DNA of 64,000 nucleotides from Asaia prunellae JCM 25354 (GTDB taxonomy: Bacteria > Pseudomonadota > Alphaproteobacteria > Acetobacterales > Acetobacteraceae): the NCBI RefSeq assembly GCF_000613885.1, contig NZ_BAJV01000004.1:124001-188000 (forward strand), written 5' to 3'. Position 1 is the stretch's first letter. Each line of letters begins with the position of its first letter. The translations under genes were made by a program, and so were the position numbers. Below are positions 18,276 through 28,588 of the stretch, piece after piece. The notes beneath the pieces were generated by a model. It was given only the letters and a program-made list of their open reading frames with translations, had not been told where the DNA came from and did not search any database.

Positions 18276-20363
18276 ATGTCGGACGGAAGCAGCAATTTAG
18301 TAACACCTACCAACATACTTGGCAGAACATTTGGATATCTTCAATCTGCTTCTGTATATGATGAGAGCAACGCGGACGAAGACCAAAACAAGTCTTCCGT
18401 ACAAAACGGTACGCCCTATCCTGTACCCCCTCTCTCGCTGGCTGCTGATGATGTCGATAACACTCAACAGACAAACAATGCCTCCACAACGAACGACTAC
18501 TCACGCTCGGCCAATGTGGACATCTCTTCGAGACTGTTCAACTCATATGAAACAAGAGCCACAGGCGGAACAATTGTAAATGGTACCCTGAAAATAGGAT
18601 CGGCCGGTGAGGCCGTGACTCTCTCTGGCGCTCAGGTGAAATCAGGCGGCAATCTGAATGTTTATCGGAATGCCTCAACGGTTTCTGCCGTTGTCTCCTC
18701 AGGAGGGTATATAAATCTAGCCCCCCGCACTGACACGGTTCCTGGGGGAACGGCAATTGCTACCACGCTCCTGTGGGGTGGTACAATGAACGTCTATAAT
18801 TCCGGATTTGCCCAAGATACGACAATTTCTGCCGGCGGCGTTGCAATGGTCAATAACGGCGGCGTGCTAACAGGCGCTCAAGTTTATTCTGGTGGTCTGA
18901 TCTCTGCAATCGGTGGTGACCAGACCAAGCCCCCCGGTGTCGTCAGCGGTGCCACGATATATAGCCGCGGTGTATTGCGTATGAGACAGGGGGTAGCAAG
19001 CAGGGTCGAAGCTACCGGCTCAAATAATGTCATTATGAGCGGTGGTACAATTGTTGTCGGCCTGGGATCGGTTGATACGGGGTCGGTTATCAGCAGCGGA
19101 GGATCTGCCATCCTTGCGTGGTCTGGTGGCCTGGTCAATACGCGGCTCGAACCGCATGGATCGTTGGATTTCGACTATCTTGGGGGGAACCTGGTTGGCG
19201 CGTACATGACATCGGACGGGCTCCTCACTGTCTACAGCGACAATGGTAAAAACGCGACCATACAACTGGCCGGGAAGTACGATCATAATGAATTCAAATT
19301 CAGTGGTGATACGCTTGAATACTTATGCTTTCTCAAAGGAACACGCATATCAACCCCCGATGGCCATATTGCAGTCGAAAACATTTCATGCGGTGACGAA
19401 GTTCTGACCTGGGACACGAATGCAAAGACACAGAAGATCTCGAAAGTCAGCTGGGCTGGTGTAAAGACCATTACCCCCAGACCAGGTCTTCCCGACGACT
19501 CATGTGGCTTTCCTGTGATTGTCAAAGCCGGAGCTCTGGATAACAGTATTCCCGAAAGAGATCTCCAAATAACGCCCGAGCACTGCCTTTATATTGACGG
19601 ATATTTTATTCCATCGAGAATGTTGGTTAATGGAAAAAATATATATTACGACAGAACCGTCAAGGCATATGATGTCTATCACATTGAAACGGAAAACCAC
19701 TCCGTACTGTGGGCCGAAGGCGCAATGTCAGAAAGCTATCTTGACACGAACAACAGGCACAGCTTCACCCAGTGCGGTGCCGTGCTCAACTTGAGCAGGA
19801 ACAAAAATCTTAGCTGGGAAAATGATGCCGCAGCGCCTCTCACAACAATACGCTCTGTTGTAGAGCCAATCTATCAACGCATTCTGGCTCGCGTCGGGAT
19901 GCCTGTCGCAAAACCTGACACAATAGATGACCCTGATATTAAGATTGCGTTGAACGGTAACAAGACAGTTGAACCGTGCAGAATTTCGGGAAACAAATAC
20001 GTTTTCATGATTGAAGGTGAGGTGCGTGATATCTCGATAGCAAGCCGATCGAGTAGACCGTGCGACGTCATCGGAAATTTCGTCGATGACAGGCGCAACC
20101 TGGGTGTTCTCGTAGGAAGTATCGTGGTTTTCGACAGTCTTAGGACATACTCTCTGACTGAACATCTGACGAATAAAGATCTTGAGGGGTGGCACGCAGC
20201 AGAAGGAGAGGCGAGCCGATGGACAGACGGATGTGCCAGCCTTCCGATCAAAGCCCGCGACGCCCATAGTATTCTGATAATCGCAGTAGAGATCCTGTCC
20301 GCCGGACCCTATCTGGTGAAAAAATTGTGTGACGACAATATCCAACGTCTCTCGGCACTATAG
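18276..20363 (+). CDS. Hint-domain surface protein with AIDA-like repeats
   Basis: A 695-residue protein. Residues 90-320 are degenerate repeats such as GGTIVNGTLKIGSAGEAVTL, AQVKSGGNLNVYRN, TISAGGVAMVNNGGVLTGAQVYSGG, like AIDA-type beta-helix passengers. The Hint domain begins at Cys351 (CFLKGTRISTPDG), with T433-P-E-H436 in LQITPEHCLYIDGYF and YHIETENHSVLWAEG. The C-terminal 230 residues align by eye with those of the other Hint protein (NFVDDRRNLGVLVGS; EGEASRWTDG; ILSAGPYLV). AAAGGGAAACAGG precedes the ATG. No signal peptide is apparent. Secretion route and whether it self-cleaves are unknown. Confidence 0.78.
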   Translation: MSDGSSNLVTPTNILGRTFGYLQSASVYDESNADEDQNKSSVQNGTPYPVPPLSLAADDVDNTQQTNNASTTNDYSRSANVDISSRLFNSYETRATGGTIVNGTLKIGSAGEAVTLSGAQVKSGGNLNVYRNASTVSAVVSSGGYINLAPRTDTVPGGTAIATTLLWGGTMNVYNSGFAQDTTISAGGVAMVNNGGVLTGAQVYSGGLISAIGGDQTKPPGVVSGATIYSRGVLRMRQGVASRVEATGSNNVIMSGGTIVVGLGSVDTGSVISSGGSAILAWSGGLVNTRLEPHGSLDFDYLGGNLVGAYMTSDGLLTVYSDNGKNATIQLAGKYDHNEFKFSGDTLEYLCFLKGTRISTPDGHIAVENISCGDEVLTWDTNAKTQKISKVSWAGVKTITPRPGLPDDSCGFPVIVKAGALDNSIPERDLQITPEHCLYIDGYFIPSRMLVNGKNIYYDRTVKAYDVYHIETENHSVLWAEGAMSESYLDTNNRHSFTQCGAVLNLSRNKNLSWENDAAAPLTTIRSVVEPIYQRILARVGMPVAKPDTIDDPDIKIALNGNKTVEPCRISGNKYVFMIEGEVRDISIASRSSRPCDVIGNFVDDRRNLGVLVGSIVVFDSLRTYSLTEHLTNKDLEGWHAAEGEASRWTDGCASLPIKARDAHSILIIAVEILSAGPYLVKKLCDDNIQRLSAL

Positions 20364-20378
20364 GTCTGAATTATCATC

Positions 20379-20424
20379 CATCATTCACACTCCCTTATGC
20401 GTAGCTTCGGGGGTGTGAATGATG
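20379..20424 (+). terminator. Strong hairpin terminator after Hint gene
   Basis: Arms CATCATTCACACTCCC and GGGGGTGTGAATGATG pair over 16 bases with one G-T wobble around a 14-base loop, starting 15 bases after the Hint stop at 20363. It argues against translation of the methyltransferase starting at 20397. Confidence 0.65.
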
Positions 20425-20495
20425 AGCTGACCATTATTTGGTTATTTCTCCTGGAAGCAAACGACAACTGGCGCCTGAAAACCGTTTCTGCCGGA

Positions 20496-21311
20496 ATGAA
20501 AGATTTTTCTATGCACTATCATATCAGTACGCCTCGAAAAGCGGCGTATATTCTCGCGGCGACAGACCACGGGACAATGATTATCAACAGATTCGATTAC
20601 CATAGGATAGTTAATCAGGACTTCGCATATGGCGTCGGTCATAGCTTACTGGAATCAGGCTGTTTCGATCCACAGGATATTCTATGCCTGAAAGATATTC
20701 TTTCTGTTCTGCGCAAGCTTCGTGGTGAAGGCGTCGTAGCCGTTGATATCGGCGCCAATCTGGGCGTGCACACGATTGAATGGGCCAAACATATGACGGG
20801 TTGGGGATACGTCACCGCCGTTGAAGCCCAAGAACGCATTTATTATGCGCTTGGTGGAAACATCGCCCTGAATAACTGTTTCAATGCACGCGCGCTCAAT
20901 ATCGCCATCGCAGACACAAATACGACCATAAAAATACCGAAGCCGGATTATTGTTCTCCCGGTAGTTTCGGTAGCCTCGAATTACAGGAAGGACCCAGAA
21001 ACGAATTTATCGGCCAGTCAATAAGTTACAATAACGATTCGATGGTTGAAATCGACGTCAGAACCATCGACTCATTTACACTGCCACGGCTCGATTTGCT
21101 TAAAATCGATGTTGAAGGGATGGAAATGGCCGTTTTACAAGGCGCGATAGAAACCATAAAAAAGCAACGCCCGGTCATGTTCATTGAACATATCAAGATT
21201 GATATGGATGTCCTGACCAGATTCATGGATACGATTGACTATAAGATTATCTGTGTCGGCATGAATAGTATCGCGTTTCACATCGACGACCCGGTATCTT
21301 CCTATCTCTAG
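20496..21311 (+). CDS. FkbM-family methyltransferase
   Basis: A SAM-dependent methyltransferase. Motif I is AVDIGANLGVHTIEWAK, then VTAVEAQERIYYAL and the family-typical LLKIDVEGMEMAVLQGA and RPVMFIEH. FkbM-type enzymes usually O-methylate sugars or secondary metabolites. The frame is open from 20397, but that ATG lies inside a strong hairpin. I chose ATG 20496 (MKDFSMHYHI), giving about 271 residues; ATG 20511 is possible too. It follows the Hint protein and precedes the convergent sensor kinase. A role in modifying surface glycans is only a guess. Confidence 0.75.
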   Translation: MKDFSMHYHISTPRKAAYILAATDHGTMIINRFDYHRIVNQDFAYGVGHSLLESGCFDPQDILCLKDILSVLRKLRGEGVVAVDIGANLGVHTIEWAKHMTGWGYVTAVEAQERIYYALGGNIALNNCFNARALNIAIADTNTTIKIPKPDYCSPGSFGSLELQEGPRNEFIGQSISYNNDSMVEIDVRTIDSFTLPRLDLLKIDVEGMEMAVLQGAIETIKKQRPVMFIEHIKIDMDVLTRFMDTIDYKIICVGMNSIAFHIDDPVSSYL

Positions 21312-21382
21312 AAATCATTGGGCCAGAACCACCGCAAAAGGATTTTCTTCGAGGGATCTGGCTGACACAGCTCGACTGACAT

Positions 21383-22773
21383 TCAAGTTGAAGCCAAGAG
21401 AGGCAGGCGCACCTCACAACGCAGGCCGGATGATTGTCCCTCAACTGGATAGTCCCGTCATGCAGCTGCGCCACGACACGAACAAGACTCAGACCGATCC
21501 CGGTTCCAGGCACATGCCGGCTGCTATCCAGTCGTACCATCTTCTCGAAAACACGCTCACGGTCTTCCGCAGCAATACCTGGCCCCGTGTCATCAATCCG
21601 GATTACGCCAGTATTATCCTCTCTGAAGGCTGAAAGCGTGATGACGCTTCCAGCCGGCCCATGCAGCGTGGCATTCTCTACGAGGTTGGACAGCATCTGC
21701 ATCAGCAAGACCTGATTGCCCTGCATAATCATGGGCTGGCAGGCAGGAATATAATGCCAGCTCTGACCATTATGTTCTACGGTCGGGCGATAAAGTCCAT
21801 CAAGCATATCCAGTATCTGCTGCAGATCGACCCTCTGCATGTCAGGAATCTGTTTGCATGATTCCAGCTGCGCCAGTTTGAGCAGGGACGCAAAAATTTC
21901 CAGGGCCTCGTCCAGGCTGGCTCTAGCCTGATCAAGAGACTGTCTTGCCTCGAAACCCGTCATCTTGCTCTCTGCCATTTCAAGATGACGCCCTAGATGC
22001 GCCAGAGGACGACGCATGTCATGGGCAATATCATCCGTCACCTGCCTGATGCGCGCCATAAGCGCCTCGTTGCGATCAAGCATGGCATTAAGACTGCTGG
22101 AAAGATGGTTGAACTCATCGTCCATTTCCGTCAGAGGAAGCCGGCGTGAAAGATCGCCTTGCATGATCTCTCGTGCCGTGTTGCTGATCACATCGATGCG
22201 CCGTAGCAGCAACCGGCTCATGGCAAAGCCCCCGGCCACACCAATGACGACAAACCCGCTGCCGCACCAGAACAGTGTCATGAAAAACCCATGACGCAAT
22301 GTCTGGAGGGGGGTGCCTCCTATCCCGACAAAAAGATACCCACCATCATCAAGCACAATACCATAACCAAGCACCGGATGATGATCCGGCGGCGAGGTAC
22401 GATGCGTCCATGAAAGCATGCGCCAGCCAGGCTGAGGTCGCAGATGAAACATATTCCCTACCACCACGACCTGCTCGGCATTCTGGAGAAGGTAATAAAA
22501 GCCGGGCTCATTCTGCACAAAATCATGCATCACAGGCATCAGATGCATCACATCCTTATAACGCGCATCCGCCAGCGCCTCATTGCGCTCATTCATTACC
22601 GTCTGACGCATCTGGTGATCAAGCAGACTGATACCGCGCGTTCCCGACCAGGTGACACCTGCCAGTCCGCAAATCACAAGACAGCTGGCGAAGGAGGCAA
22701 TGATACGAAACGAGGAACTTTTGAAAACCGATAGTGATCTGTTCGCCGTCACTTCAGCCTTGCCCGTGCGCAC
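21383..22773 (-). CDS. Two-component sensor histidine kinase, frameshifted near its 3' end
   Basis: About 463 residues. An N-terminal membrane segment (IIASFASCLVICGLAGVTW), a periplasmic domain, a second segment (MTLFWCGSGFVVIGVAGGFAM) and HAMP are followed by HisKA with DDIAHDMRRPLAHLG and HATPase_c with NLVENATLHG, DDTGPGI and GTGIGLSLV. The frame breaks at 21428-21429. One more G on the plus strand gives the end GLRCEVRLPLLAST and a stop at 21383; as written it runs to 21247. The upstream response regulator gene overlaps or abuts it. The GTG at 22773 overlaps that gene by 20 bases; a GTG at 22752 directly after its stop is equally possible. Stimulus unknown. Confidence 0.82.
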
Positions 22774-23491
22774 GCAGGACGTAGCCCTGCCCCTTCACCG
22801 TATGCAGCAAGGCGGGTGCATCGCGCCCCAGGCGTTCACGCAAACGACTGATATGGGTCTCGACGAGATTGGTATGGACAGGAAAATCAATACCCCAGAC
22901 ATGCTCCAACAGCATGGTGCGGGATATGACGATCAGCGGATGCCGCATGAAATATTCCAGGAGTCTCATTTCCTGGGACTGGATATAAAGCTTCACACCA
23001 CGACGAAACACTTCGCGTCTGACCAGATCAAGTTCCAGATCACCAAAGACAAGCCGCGTGACATTGGAAGGTTGATCGGCGCGCCGCAAAAGGGTCTCGA
23101 TACGCGCCTTGAGTTCAGGCAGGGCAAAAGGCTTGACGAGATAGTCATCAGCCCCGCTTCGCAGCCCTTCAACCCTGTCACGCACACCATCCATAGTGGT
23201 GAGGAACAGCACCGGACAATCTCCTCCAGAGAGCCGTATCTCCTTCAGGATAGACAGACCATCAACACCGGGAAGACGGCGGTCGAGCACAATGCAGTCC
23301 CATCCCCCCTGCACCGCCAGCGCTTTACCCTTGTGACCGTCTTCTGCATAGACAACCTGAAATCCCCAGCTTTCCATGGCACTCCCGGCATGCACACGAA
23401 GTGCCTGATCATCCTCGGCAAACAGCAAGCGTCTTGCAGGCTGGTATATCTGACCAATCGATGAGCAGGGGGCATGAGGCAAAACGTACAT
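22754..23491 (-). CDS. OmpR/QseB-family response regulator
   Basis: The receiver domain has FAEDDQALRVH (acidic pair), IVLDRRLPGVDG (phospho-accepting Asp), FLTTMDG and DDYLVKPF (Lys). The winged-helix DNA-binding domain ends with NLVETHISRLRERLG and LHTVKGQGYVLR. It should be phosphorylated by the adjacent kinase. The start is uncertain: ATG 23491 (MYVLPHAP) has a GGAG nearby, and in-frame GTG 23530 and ATG 23506 would add 13 or 5 residues. The conserved domain begins at about residue 22 of this choice, so an extra N-terminal stretch is present in any case. Target genes not identified. Confidence 0.82.
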   Translation of the reverse strand: MYVLPHAPCSSIGQIYQPARRLLFAEDDQALRVHAGSAMESWGFQVVYAEDGHKGKALAVQGGWDCIVLDRRLPGVDGLSILKEIRLSGGDCPVLFLTTMDGVRDRVEGLRSGADDYLVKPFALPELKARIETLLRRADQPSNVTRLVFGDLELDLVRREVFRRGVKLYIQSQEMRLLEYFMRHPLIVISRTMLLEHVWGIDFPVHTNLVETHISRLRERLGRDAPALLHTVKGQGYVLRAHGQG

Positions 23492-23667
23492 ACTCCAATA
23501 CGACATACCGTCCACCGGATCGACGATCACAGGACGCTATGACCATATTACCGTGTCTGCGCGTCATGGACATAGGACACAGGTACAATTGGACGTAAGC
23601 GAAGCCTCATCATGACGTCGCCCCCTTCCCCGGCCCTTGAGGTACCCTCGGGGGAGACGCAAGGAAT

Positions 23668-25449
23668 TTACTGAGCAAGCTTGAAGAAAGAGATACGCTC
23701 CCTGAGGACAGAAGCTGCCTGATCAAGAGAGGAAATCGCAGCAGTATTTTCTTCGACCATTGCTGCATTTTGCTGCGTGGACTTGGTCATTTCCCCCACG
23801 GCCAGGTTGATTTCCTGCATGGCTGAAAACTGTCCTGTCGCGGAATGAGCAATCTCAGCCACAAGTTTGTCAATTTCTGATACCTGTCCCAGGATGATCC
23901 CCAGAGCGCCACCGGCCTCACGCACCAGTCTGACACCATCAGTGACGTAATCGCTCGAACTCGAAACCATTTCCTTGACGCGACGCGCACCCTCGGTTGA
24001 GCGCTGAGCCAGGGTTCGGACTTCTGTTGCGACAACGGCAAACCCTCTGCCTGCATCTCCTGCACGGGCAGCTTCAATACCGGCATTGAGCGCCAGAAGA
24101 TTGGTCTGGAACGCAATCTCGTCGATAAGACCGATTACCTGACTGATCTGGGAGAAGCTGCTCTCGATCTGGCTCATGGCATTGACGGCATTATGAACCA
24201 TGGTCCCGGATTTTTCCGCACCTGCACGGGTTTCGTCCGTTACCGTAGCCGCTTTACGGGCGCTGTCCGCAGCGTCACGCAACATACTGACCACACGTTC
24301 GATAGCGGCAGAGGATTGCTCAATACTGGCTGCCTGCTGTTCGGTCCGACGTGACATATCGTTGGAAGCGACTGAAATCTCTCCCGCGCCAGACCCAATA
24401 GCCATAACACTTTGCTGAATGACGGCAAAAGTCTGGTTCAGACGTTCGAAAGACTCATTGAAATCGGTCTTCATGACCTGGAGCCTCTGCGGTAGCTGTG
24501 CCTCGATACGATAGACCAGATTACCGCCTGAGGCTGCCGCAAGCCCCCCGCGTATCGCATCGACCGCCCGAGACTCCTCTTCCAGCTCCCGGGCAATACG
24601 GTCGGCATTCTCTGCGCGCTCTCTGGCGACGATTTCCCGTTCAGCTTCCTGCTCTGCTTCCTGGCTTCTGGCTTTCTGCAGCCCTGCCTGAATCGTGCTG
24701 AGTGCTTTGGCCATATCCCCCACCTCATCGCCACGATCAATGCACGGGATCGAGCCATCAAGCTTGCCCTTGGCAATACCCAGCATCCGGTCGCGAACAG
24801 AAAGCAGAGGATCGACAATGGTTTTCTGGCTCATGATCAATGTGGCAACCAATATGAGGATCTGAACAATCACCAGGCCGAGCACACAGTTTCTTATGGA
24901 GACACGCGCCGCCTGAGCCAGTCTCTGCGACGCGGCCTCGACCTGGGTAATGCGCTGCCCGGTAATCGCACCGATATCGATCGCCAGATGAACACCATCC
25001 TGATCCGAAGCCTGCATGATCGTGCGCATACGTGACACGTCACCTTTGGTCTGCGCCGCCAGAATAGCGTTGAGCTGCTGCTCGAATGAGTCATAACGCC
25101 CTGCTAACGGAGCAAGTGTTACCTCCAGCTTGGGATCAGTTTTTTCCGCCTCTCTAAAAAGCTCGCGCGTGCCCTGCATGTCTTTCTGGAACCGCGCTAT
25201 GATCTCGCCCACGAAAGGGCTTTGGGCCTGATCGGTCACAAGATGAGAAGCATAAAGAAGTGCGTTAAGCTTGTCTGTAATACGCGCGAGGAGAATAGTG
25301 CCCCGATCATCTGCGTTGATAAAACTGCGATAACGCGTATCGGTCGTCATCTGGTTCTGCACCAGAAAGGCGGCAGCTGCAAAAGTAACCAATGTCAATG
25401 TGATCGCCACAAGGGCAATCTTGGTCTTGAAGCGAAGAACACTGAACAT
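23668..25449 (-). CDS. Methyl-accepting chemotaxis protein (membrane chemoreceptor)
   Basis: A 593-residue receptor. TM1 is at about residues 10-30 (IALVAITLTLVTFAAAAFLV), the ligand domain spans about 32-185, and TM2 about 190-207 (VLGLVIVQILILVATLI). HAMP follows, then a signalling domain with the highly conserved hairpin tip GLIDEIAFQTNLLALNAGIEAARAGDAGRGFAVVATEVRTLAQRS. It senses an extracellular cue and controls CheA. No pentapeptide CheR tether (such as NWETF) is at the end (FFKLAQ). It stands alone, facing left, between the two-component system and the flagellar genes. Ligand unknown. Confidence 0.88.
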   Translation of the reverse strand: MFSVLRFKTKIALVAITLTLVTFAAAAFLVQNQMTTDTRYRSFINADDRGTILLARITDKLNALLYASHLVTDQAQSPFVGEIIARFQKDMQGTRELFREAEKTDPKLEVTLAPLAGRYDSFEQQLNAILAAQTKGDVSRMRTIMQASDQDGVHLAIDIGAITGQRITQVEAASQRLAQAARVSIRNCVLGLVIVQILILVATLIMSQKTIVDPLLSVRDRMLGIAKGKLDGSIPCIDRGDEVGDMAKALSTIQAGLQKARSQEAEQEAEREIVARERAENADRIARELEEESRAVDAIRGGLAAASGGNLVYRIEAQLPQRLQVMKTDFNESFERLNQTFAVIQQSVMAIGSGAGEISVASNDMSRRTEQQAASIEQSSAAIERVVSMLRDAADSARKAATVTDETRAGAEKSGTMVHNAVNAMSQIESSFSQISQVIGLIDEIAFQTNLLALNAGIEAARAGDAGRGFAVVATEVRTLAQRSTEGARRVKEMVSSSSDYVTDGVRLVREAGGALGIILGQVSEIDKLVAEIAHSATGQFSAMQEINLAVGEMTKSTQQNAAMVEENTAAISSLDQAASVLRERISFFKLAQ

Positions 25450-25798
25450 AAAAGGGAGAGCCTTATCTCAAGGTGTCCCCTACCATTCGAAGGCAAGCGT
25501 TAAAAAATCCTTTCCACTCAAACATATTGGATATCATACCATTGTAGCAGCTGGTCAGTCAGACATGCCTTCAATGCGGAATTTACTCTAAAAGTATAAT
25601 ATCCGTAGTTTTTTGATTTAAGAACTTATTGCATCTTAAGTAGAAATATTAACTTTTTCTTAGATAGATATTCTCAAGAAATATACTTGCGAAATTTTCT
25701 TTCTCGAAAACTCCACCCTGAAAATAAACCGTAACAAGAAGCCGGAACAACGCTATTGCGCCAGGAATCATAACCGTAACAATCAGAGGATCATATCA
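25450..25798. other. AT-rich intergenic region
   Basis: These 349 bases separate the chemoreceptor start from the end of flgH. No gene is seen. An 11-base direct repeat AACCGTAACAA occurs at 25727-25737 and 25772-25782. The AT-rich stretch 25590-25700 may carry the chemoreceptor promoter. Confidence 0.4.
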
Positions 25799-26521
25799 TC
25801 AGAAAGGCAGCACGCCATCCATGATCTGCTGACCGTAACGCGCAGTCTGCGCTTTGGTCAGTTGGCCACGACCACCGTAGGAAATGCGGGCTTCAGCAAT
25901 ACGGTCATGCGTTACAATATTACCTTCAGTGATATCTTGCGGCCGCACCACGCCACTGACCATCAACTGACGCAGCTCGCCATTCACTCGTACCTCCTGC
26001 CTGGCAACGATCACAAAATTACCATTAGGAAGAACCTGTGTAATCGTCCCTGCCAAAGCAAGGGTGACAATTTCGTTCCTGCGTATAACGCCCGCACCTG
26101 TATTGGCACTTGCACTGCTCGTATCAAGAGCACTTGAACTCGAAAGCACCTTGCCCTGAGCACCGAAAAAACTCGGAATGCCAAAAGTCTGCGATCCGCT
26201 CCCCGCGATAGTCGTATTATCGTTGACGGCTGCGTTATCGGAAATATTCACGTTAATCGTAATGAGATCGCCCACCTGAGAGGCACGCTGATCCTTGAAA
26301 AAAGCCCGACTCCCCGGGCGCCAGAGACTGCCTACTTCAGTCGGTGGAGGCTGCAATGGCGGCATCGGCATCGTGATGGGGCGATAATCCGGTGCCTGTG
26401 TAGGATCAGAAGTGCGTGTCATCCGGGGCGGATGGCCTATTTCTGTCAGATCTGCCAGCGACGTACAAGCGCTCAAGGAGATCGAAAGAAAAAGACAACG
26501 AAATACCGTCATATATTTCAT
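25799..26521 (-). CDS. flgH: Flagellar L-ring lipoprotein FlgH
   Basis: A 240-residue outer-membrane lipoprotein. A short signal with lipobox SLSAC ends at Cys18. FlgH family features follow: SLWRPGSRAFFKDQRASQVGDLITINVNISDNA, RRNEIVTLALAGTITQVLPNGNFVIVARQEVRVNGE, and VVRPQDITEGNIVTHDRIAEARISYGGRG. It forms the L ring around the flagellar rod. ATG 26521 is chosen because the signal and lipobox follow directly and GAGG lies ten bases upstream. The open frame extends to 26662, but that part overlaps flgA. It is the last gene of the flgG-flgA-flgH run. Confidence 0.92.
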   Translation of the reverse strand: MKYMTVFRCLFLSISLSACTSLADLTEIGHPPRMTRTSDPTQAPDYRPITMPMPPLQPPPTEVGSLWRPGSRAFFKDQRASQVGDLITINVNISDNAAVNDNTTIAGSGSQTFGIPSFFGAQGKVLSSSSALDTSSASANTGAGVIRRNEIVTLALAGTITQVLPNGNFVIVARQEVRVNGELRQLMVSGVVRPQDITEGNIVTHDRIAEARISYGGRGQLTKAQTARYGQQIMDGVLPF

Positions 26522-26552
26522 TGTCCAGAACCTCGCAGAGAAAAAATAACCG

Positions 26553-27549
26553 TCATGGCATCGTATTACGTGCCGACATTGCCAGACGTCGCGTCGTAAC
26601 GGGATCTGCCTGTACAGGATGGCTGCTGAGTTCAACGACAATATTCGAGCCATCGACCACATGACCGCTCACGATCATGCCACTCGACTCATTCAGGCTT
26701 TAATCTGTTGTCTGATCCCGGCATCCTCCATCGCGCGCCCTGCAATGGCCAGCTTCAGCCCTGGTGCGGTATAGGTAATCATCACTGGATCGCCCTTATG
26801 CATGACCAGACTGCGTTGCAGATCCTGCATGACCACAGCAGCACCCGCCACAACGCCGCGCGTTACGCTTAAACCATCGATATCGGCCTCATTTGTAACC
26901 GCCCTGGCGGAAAGATGTCCCGCAAAGGAATCATCATGCGTGTATCGGCAGCCGTCAGTACACTGCCCGCAGGGAGAGCCCGGGCATAAACGAGTACGCG
27001 TTGGGTCGCATGCACAACCCCTGTCAGCATAAACGAATCTGAAGCAAGATCACCGGTAGGGTGAGCTCTGTAGACCGTTGACGAAAACCAGCCACTGCGC
27101 TGGTCCCATTTCACATCGGACAGGATGACAGGGTCAAGCTCGTTTGTTGAAACCGTCAGAGGGTGGAAATCCCGCAATGTAATGGAAATCGGCCCCTCAC
27201 CAAGCTCAGGCAGATTTTTGCGGATCAAGGCGTCAAAATAAGCCTCATCAAGAAGGCGTCCTGCCCGCGTTATCGTCATGGATGCAGATGCCGACTGATC
27301 TTCCCAGTCAACGCCATACTGATCTGCAATAGCAATCAGTTGCTGACCACTCACTTCTATTGAACGACCCGGTGCAGGTCCCGCACCCAGAATACGGTCC
27401 TGCCCCTCCTCCAGTCCGAGAAAAATATCAGACAGCCGGACAGTATCGGACGCAATCATTGTTGTATGACGCAAGGTCGCTGCATAAGACAATGACGGAA
27501 CTGTCAACAGAAGCAGTGCCGCAGCAAGACCTCCCGAAAGCCAGCACAT
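26553..27549 (-). CDS. flgA: P-ring assembly chaperone FlgA, broken by two frameshifts
   Basis: The signal peptide is MCWLSGGLAAALLLLTVPSLSYA, then an SAF-like domain (YARALPAGSVLTAADTRM). The frame is lost twice: an AAA run at 26911-26913 (plus strand) and a GG at 26696-26697 each seem one base short. Repairing both gives RDIFSARAVTNEADIDGL, then KGDPVMITYTAPGLKLAIAGRAMEDAG and LNESSGMIVSGHVVDGSNIVV, the usual FlgA end, for about 332 residues. FlgA is the periplasmic chaperone for FlgI polymerisation. The start is eight bases after flgG. An in-frame ATG at 27591 would overlap flgG and delay the signal peptide. Confidence 0.85.
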
Positions 27550-27556
27550 GGCAGCA

Positions 27557-28345
27557 TTACCGGAGGTTGGTAAGAGTCTGAAGCATTTCATTCGAGGCCG
27601 TTATGACCTTGCTGTTCATCTCATAAGCGCGCTGGGCCGTAATCAGGGCTGTAATTTCGGTCACTACATTGACCGATGATTCCTCGACGAATCCCTGGCG
27701 AACCGACCCATACCCTTCGCTTTGTGGCGTACTCAGATTGGGCGTACCTGAAGAGGTGGTCTCGGTGAAAAGGTTCTGCCCCATAGCCGCAAGACCGTTC
27801 TCGTTCTGGAATGTTGCAAGCTGAACCTGACCAGCCACCTGGGCCGTTGTCTGACCGGAAAGCGTATATTGCACCTGCCCTGATTGATCGATCGTGATAT
27901 TCTCGGCGTTATTGGGCACGGTAATATTAGGTGAAAGAGGATAACCGTCAGCAGAGACGATCGTACCATCCTGAGAAAGGGAAAATGTTCCGTCTCGGGT
28001 ATAAGCGTAATCCCCGGAAGGCAGGGTCACGCGAAAATAACCACGTCCTTCAATCGCGAGATCAAGAGAATTACCCGTCTGCTCAAGCGTACCCTGTTCA
28101 TTGATCCGATAAATGCCAGCCGTGCGCACACCCAGACCCACCTGCGCTCCTGCAGGGACCAGATCGCCTGTATCCGAACTCATCGTGCCGGCACGACGCA
28201 GATCCTGATAGATAAGATCTTGGAATTCTGCCCGGCGACGCTTGTATCCGGTTGTTGTCATATTGGCGATATTGTTGGAAATCGTCTCGACATTCGTCGT
28301 CTGAGCCTGCATGCCCGTATTCGCAATATCAAGCGATCGCATCAT
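27557..28345 (-). CDS. flgG: Flagellar distal-rod protein FlgG
   Basis: A 262-residue axial protein. The N-terminal rod signature is LDIANTGMQAQTTNVETISNNIANMTTTGYKRRRAEFQDL. The D1 region includes LDLAIEGRGYFRVTLPSGDYAYTRDGTF, and the C-terminal heptad region is VNVVTEITALITAQRAYEMNSKVITASNEMLQTL. Length and the extended L-stretch region (QDLRRAGTMSSDTGDLVPAG) fit FlgG rather than FlgF. It forms the distal rod crossing the P and L rings. It heads flgG-flgA-flgH, with a 243-base gap upstream that may hold the promoter. Confidence 0.95.
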   Translation of the reverse strand: MMRSLDIANTGMQAQTTNVETISNNIANMTTTGYKRRRAEFQDLIYQDLRRAGTMSSDTGDLVPAGAQVGLGVRTAGIYRINEQGTLEQTGNSLDLAIEGRGYFRVTLPSGDYAYTRDGTFSLSQDGTIVSADGYPLSPNITVPNNAENITIDQSGQVQYTLSGQTTAQVAGQVQLATFQNENGLAAMGQNLFTETTSSGTPNLSTPQSEGYGSVRQGFVEESSVNVVTEITALITAQRAYEMNSKVITASNEMLQTLTNLR

Positions 28346-28588
28346 TTTGTGACGTGCTCCTGAGGCCCTGACTGAAAACGACCTATGTCGAATATCCTGA
28401 CAGCGCCATACGCCTTGAACAGCGAAAACACATCAAGTCAGGTAAAATGAGAGTAGCGGCAATTCCTTTTGGAAACGTAAATCGCGCCCGGCTTTCTGAA
28501 AGCCTTTCACATGCCCACGTACCGATTGCACCCTACAACGTTCCGTTTCATATTGCGAGCGTTCTGCACAAAGCTTTTCGGGATTTTT

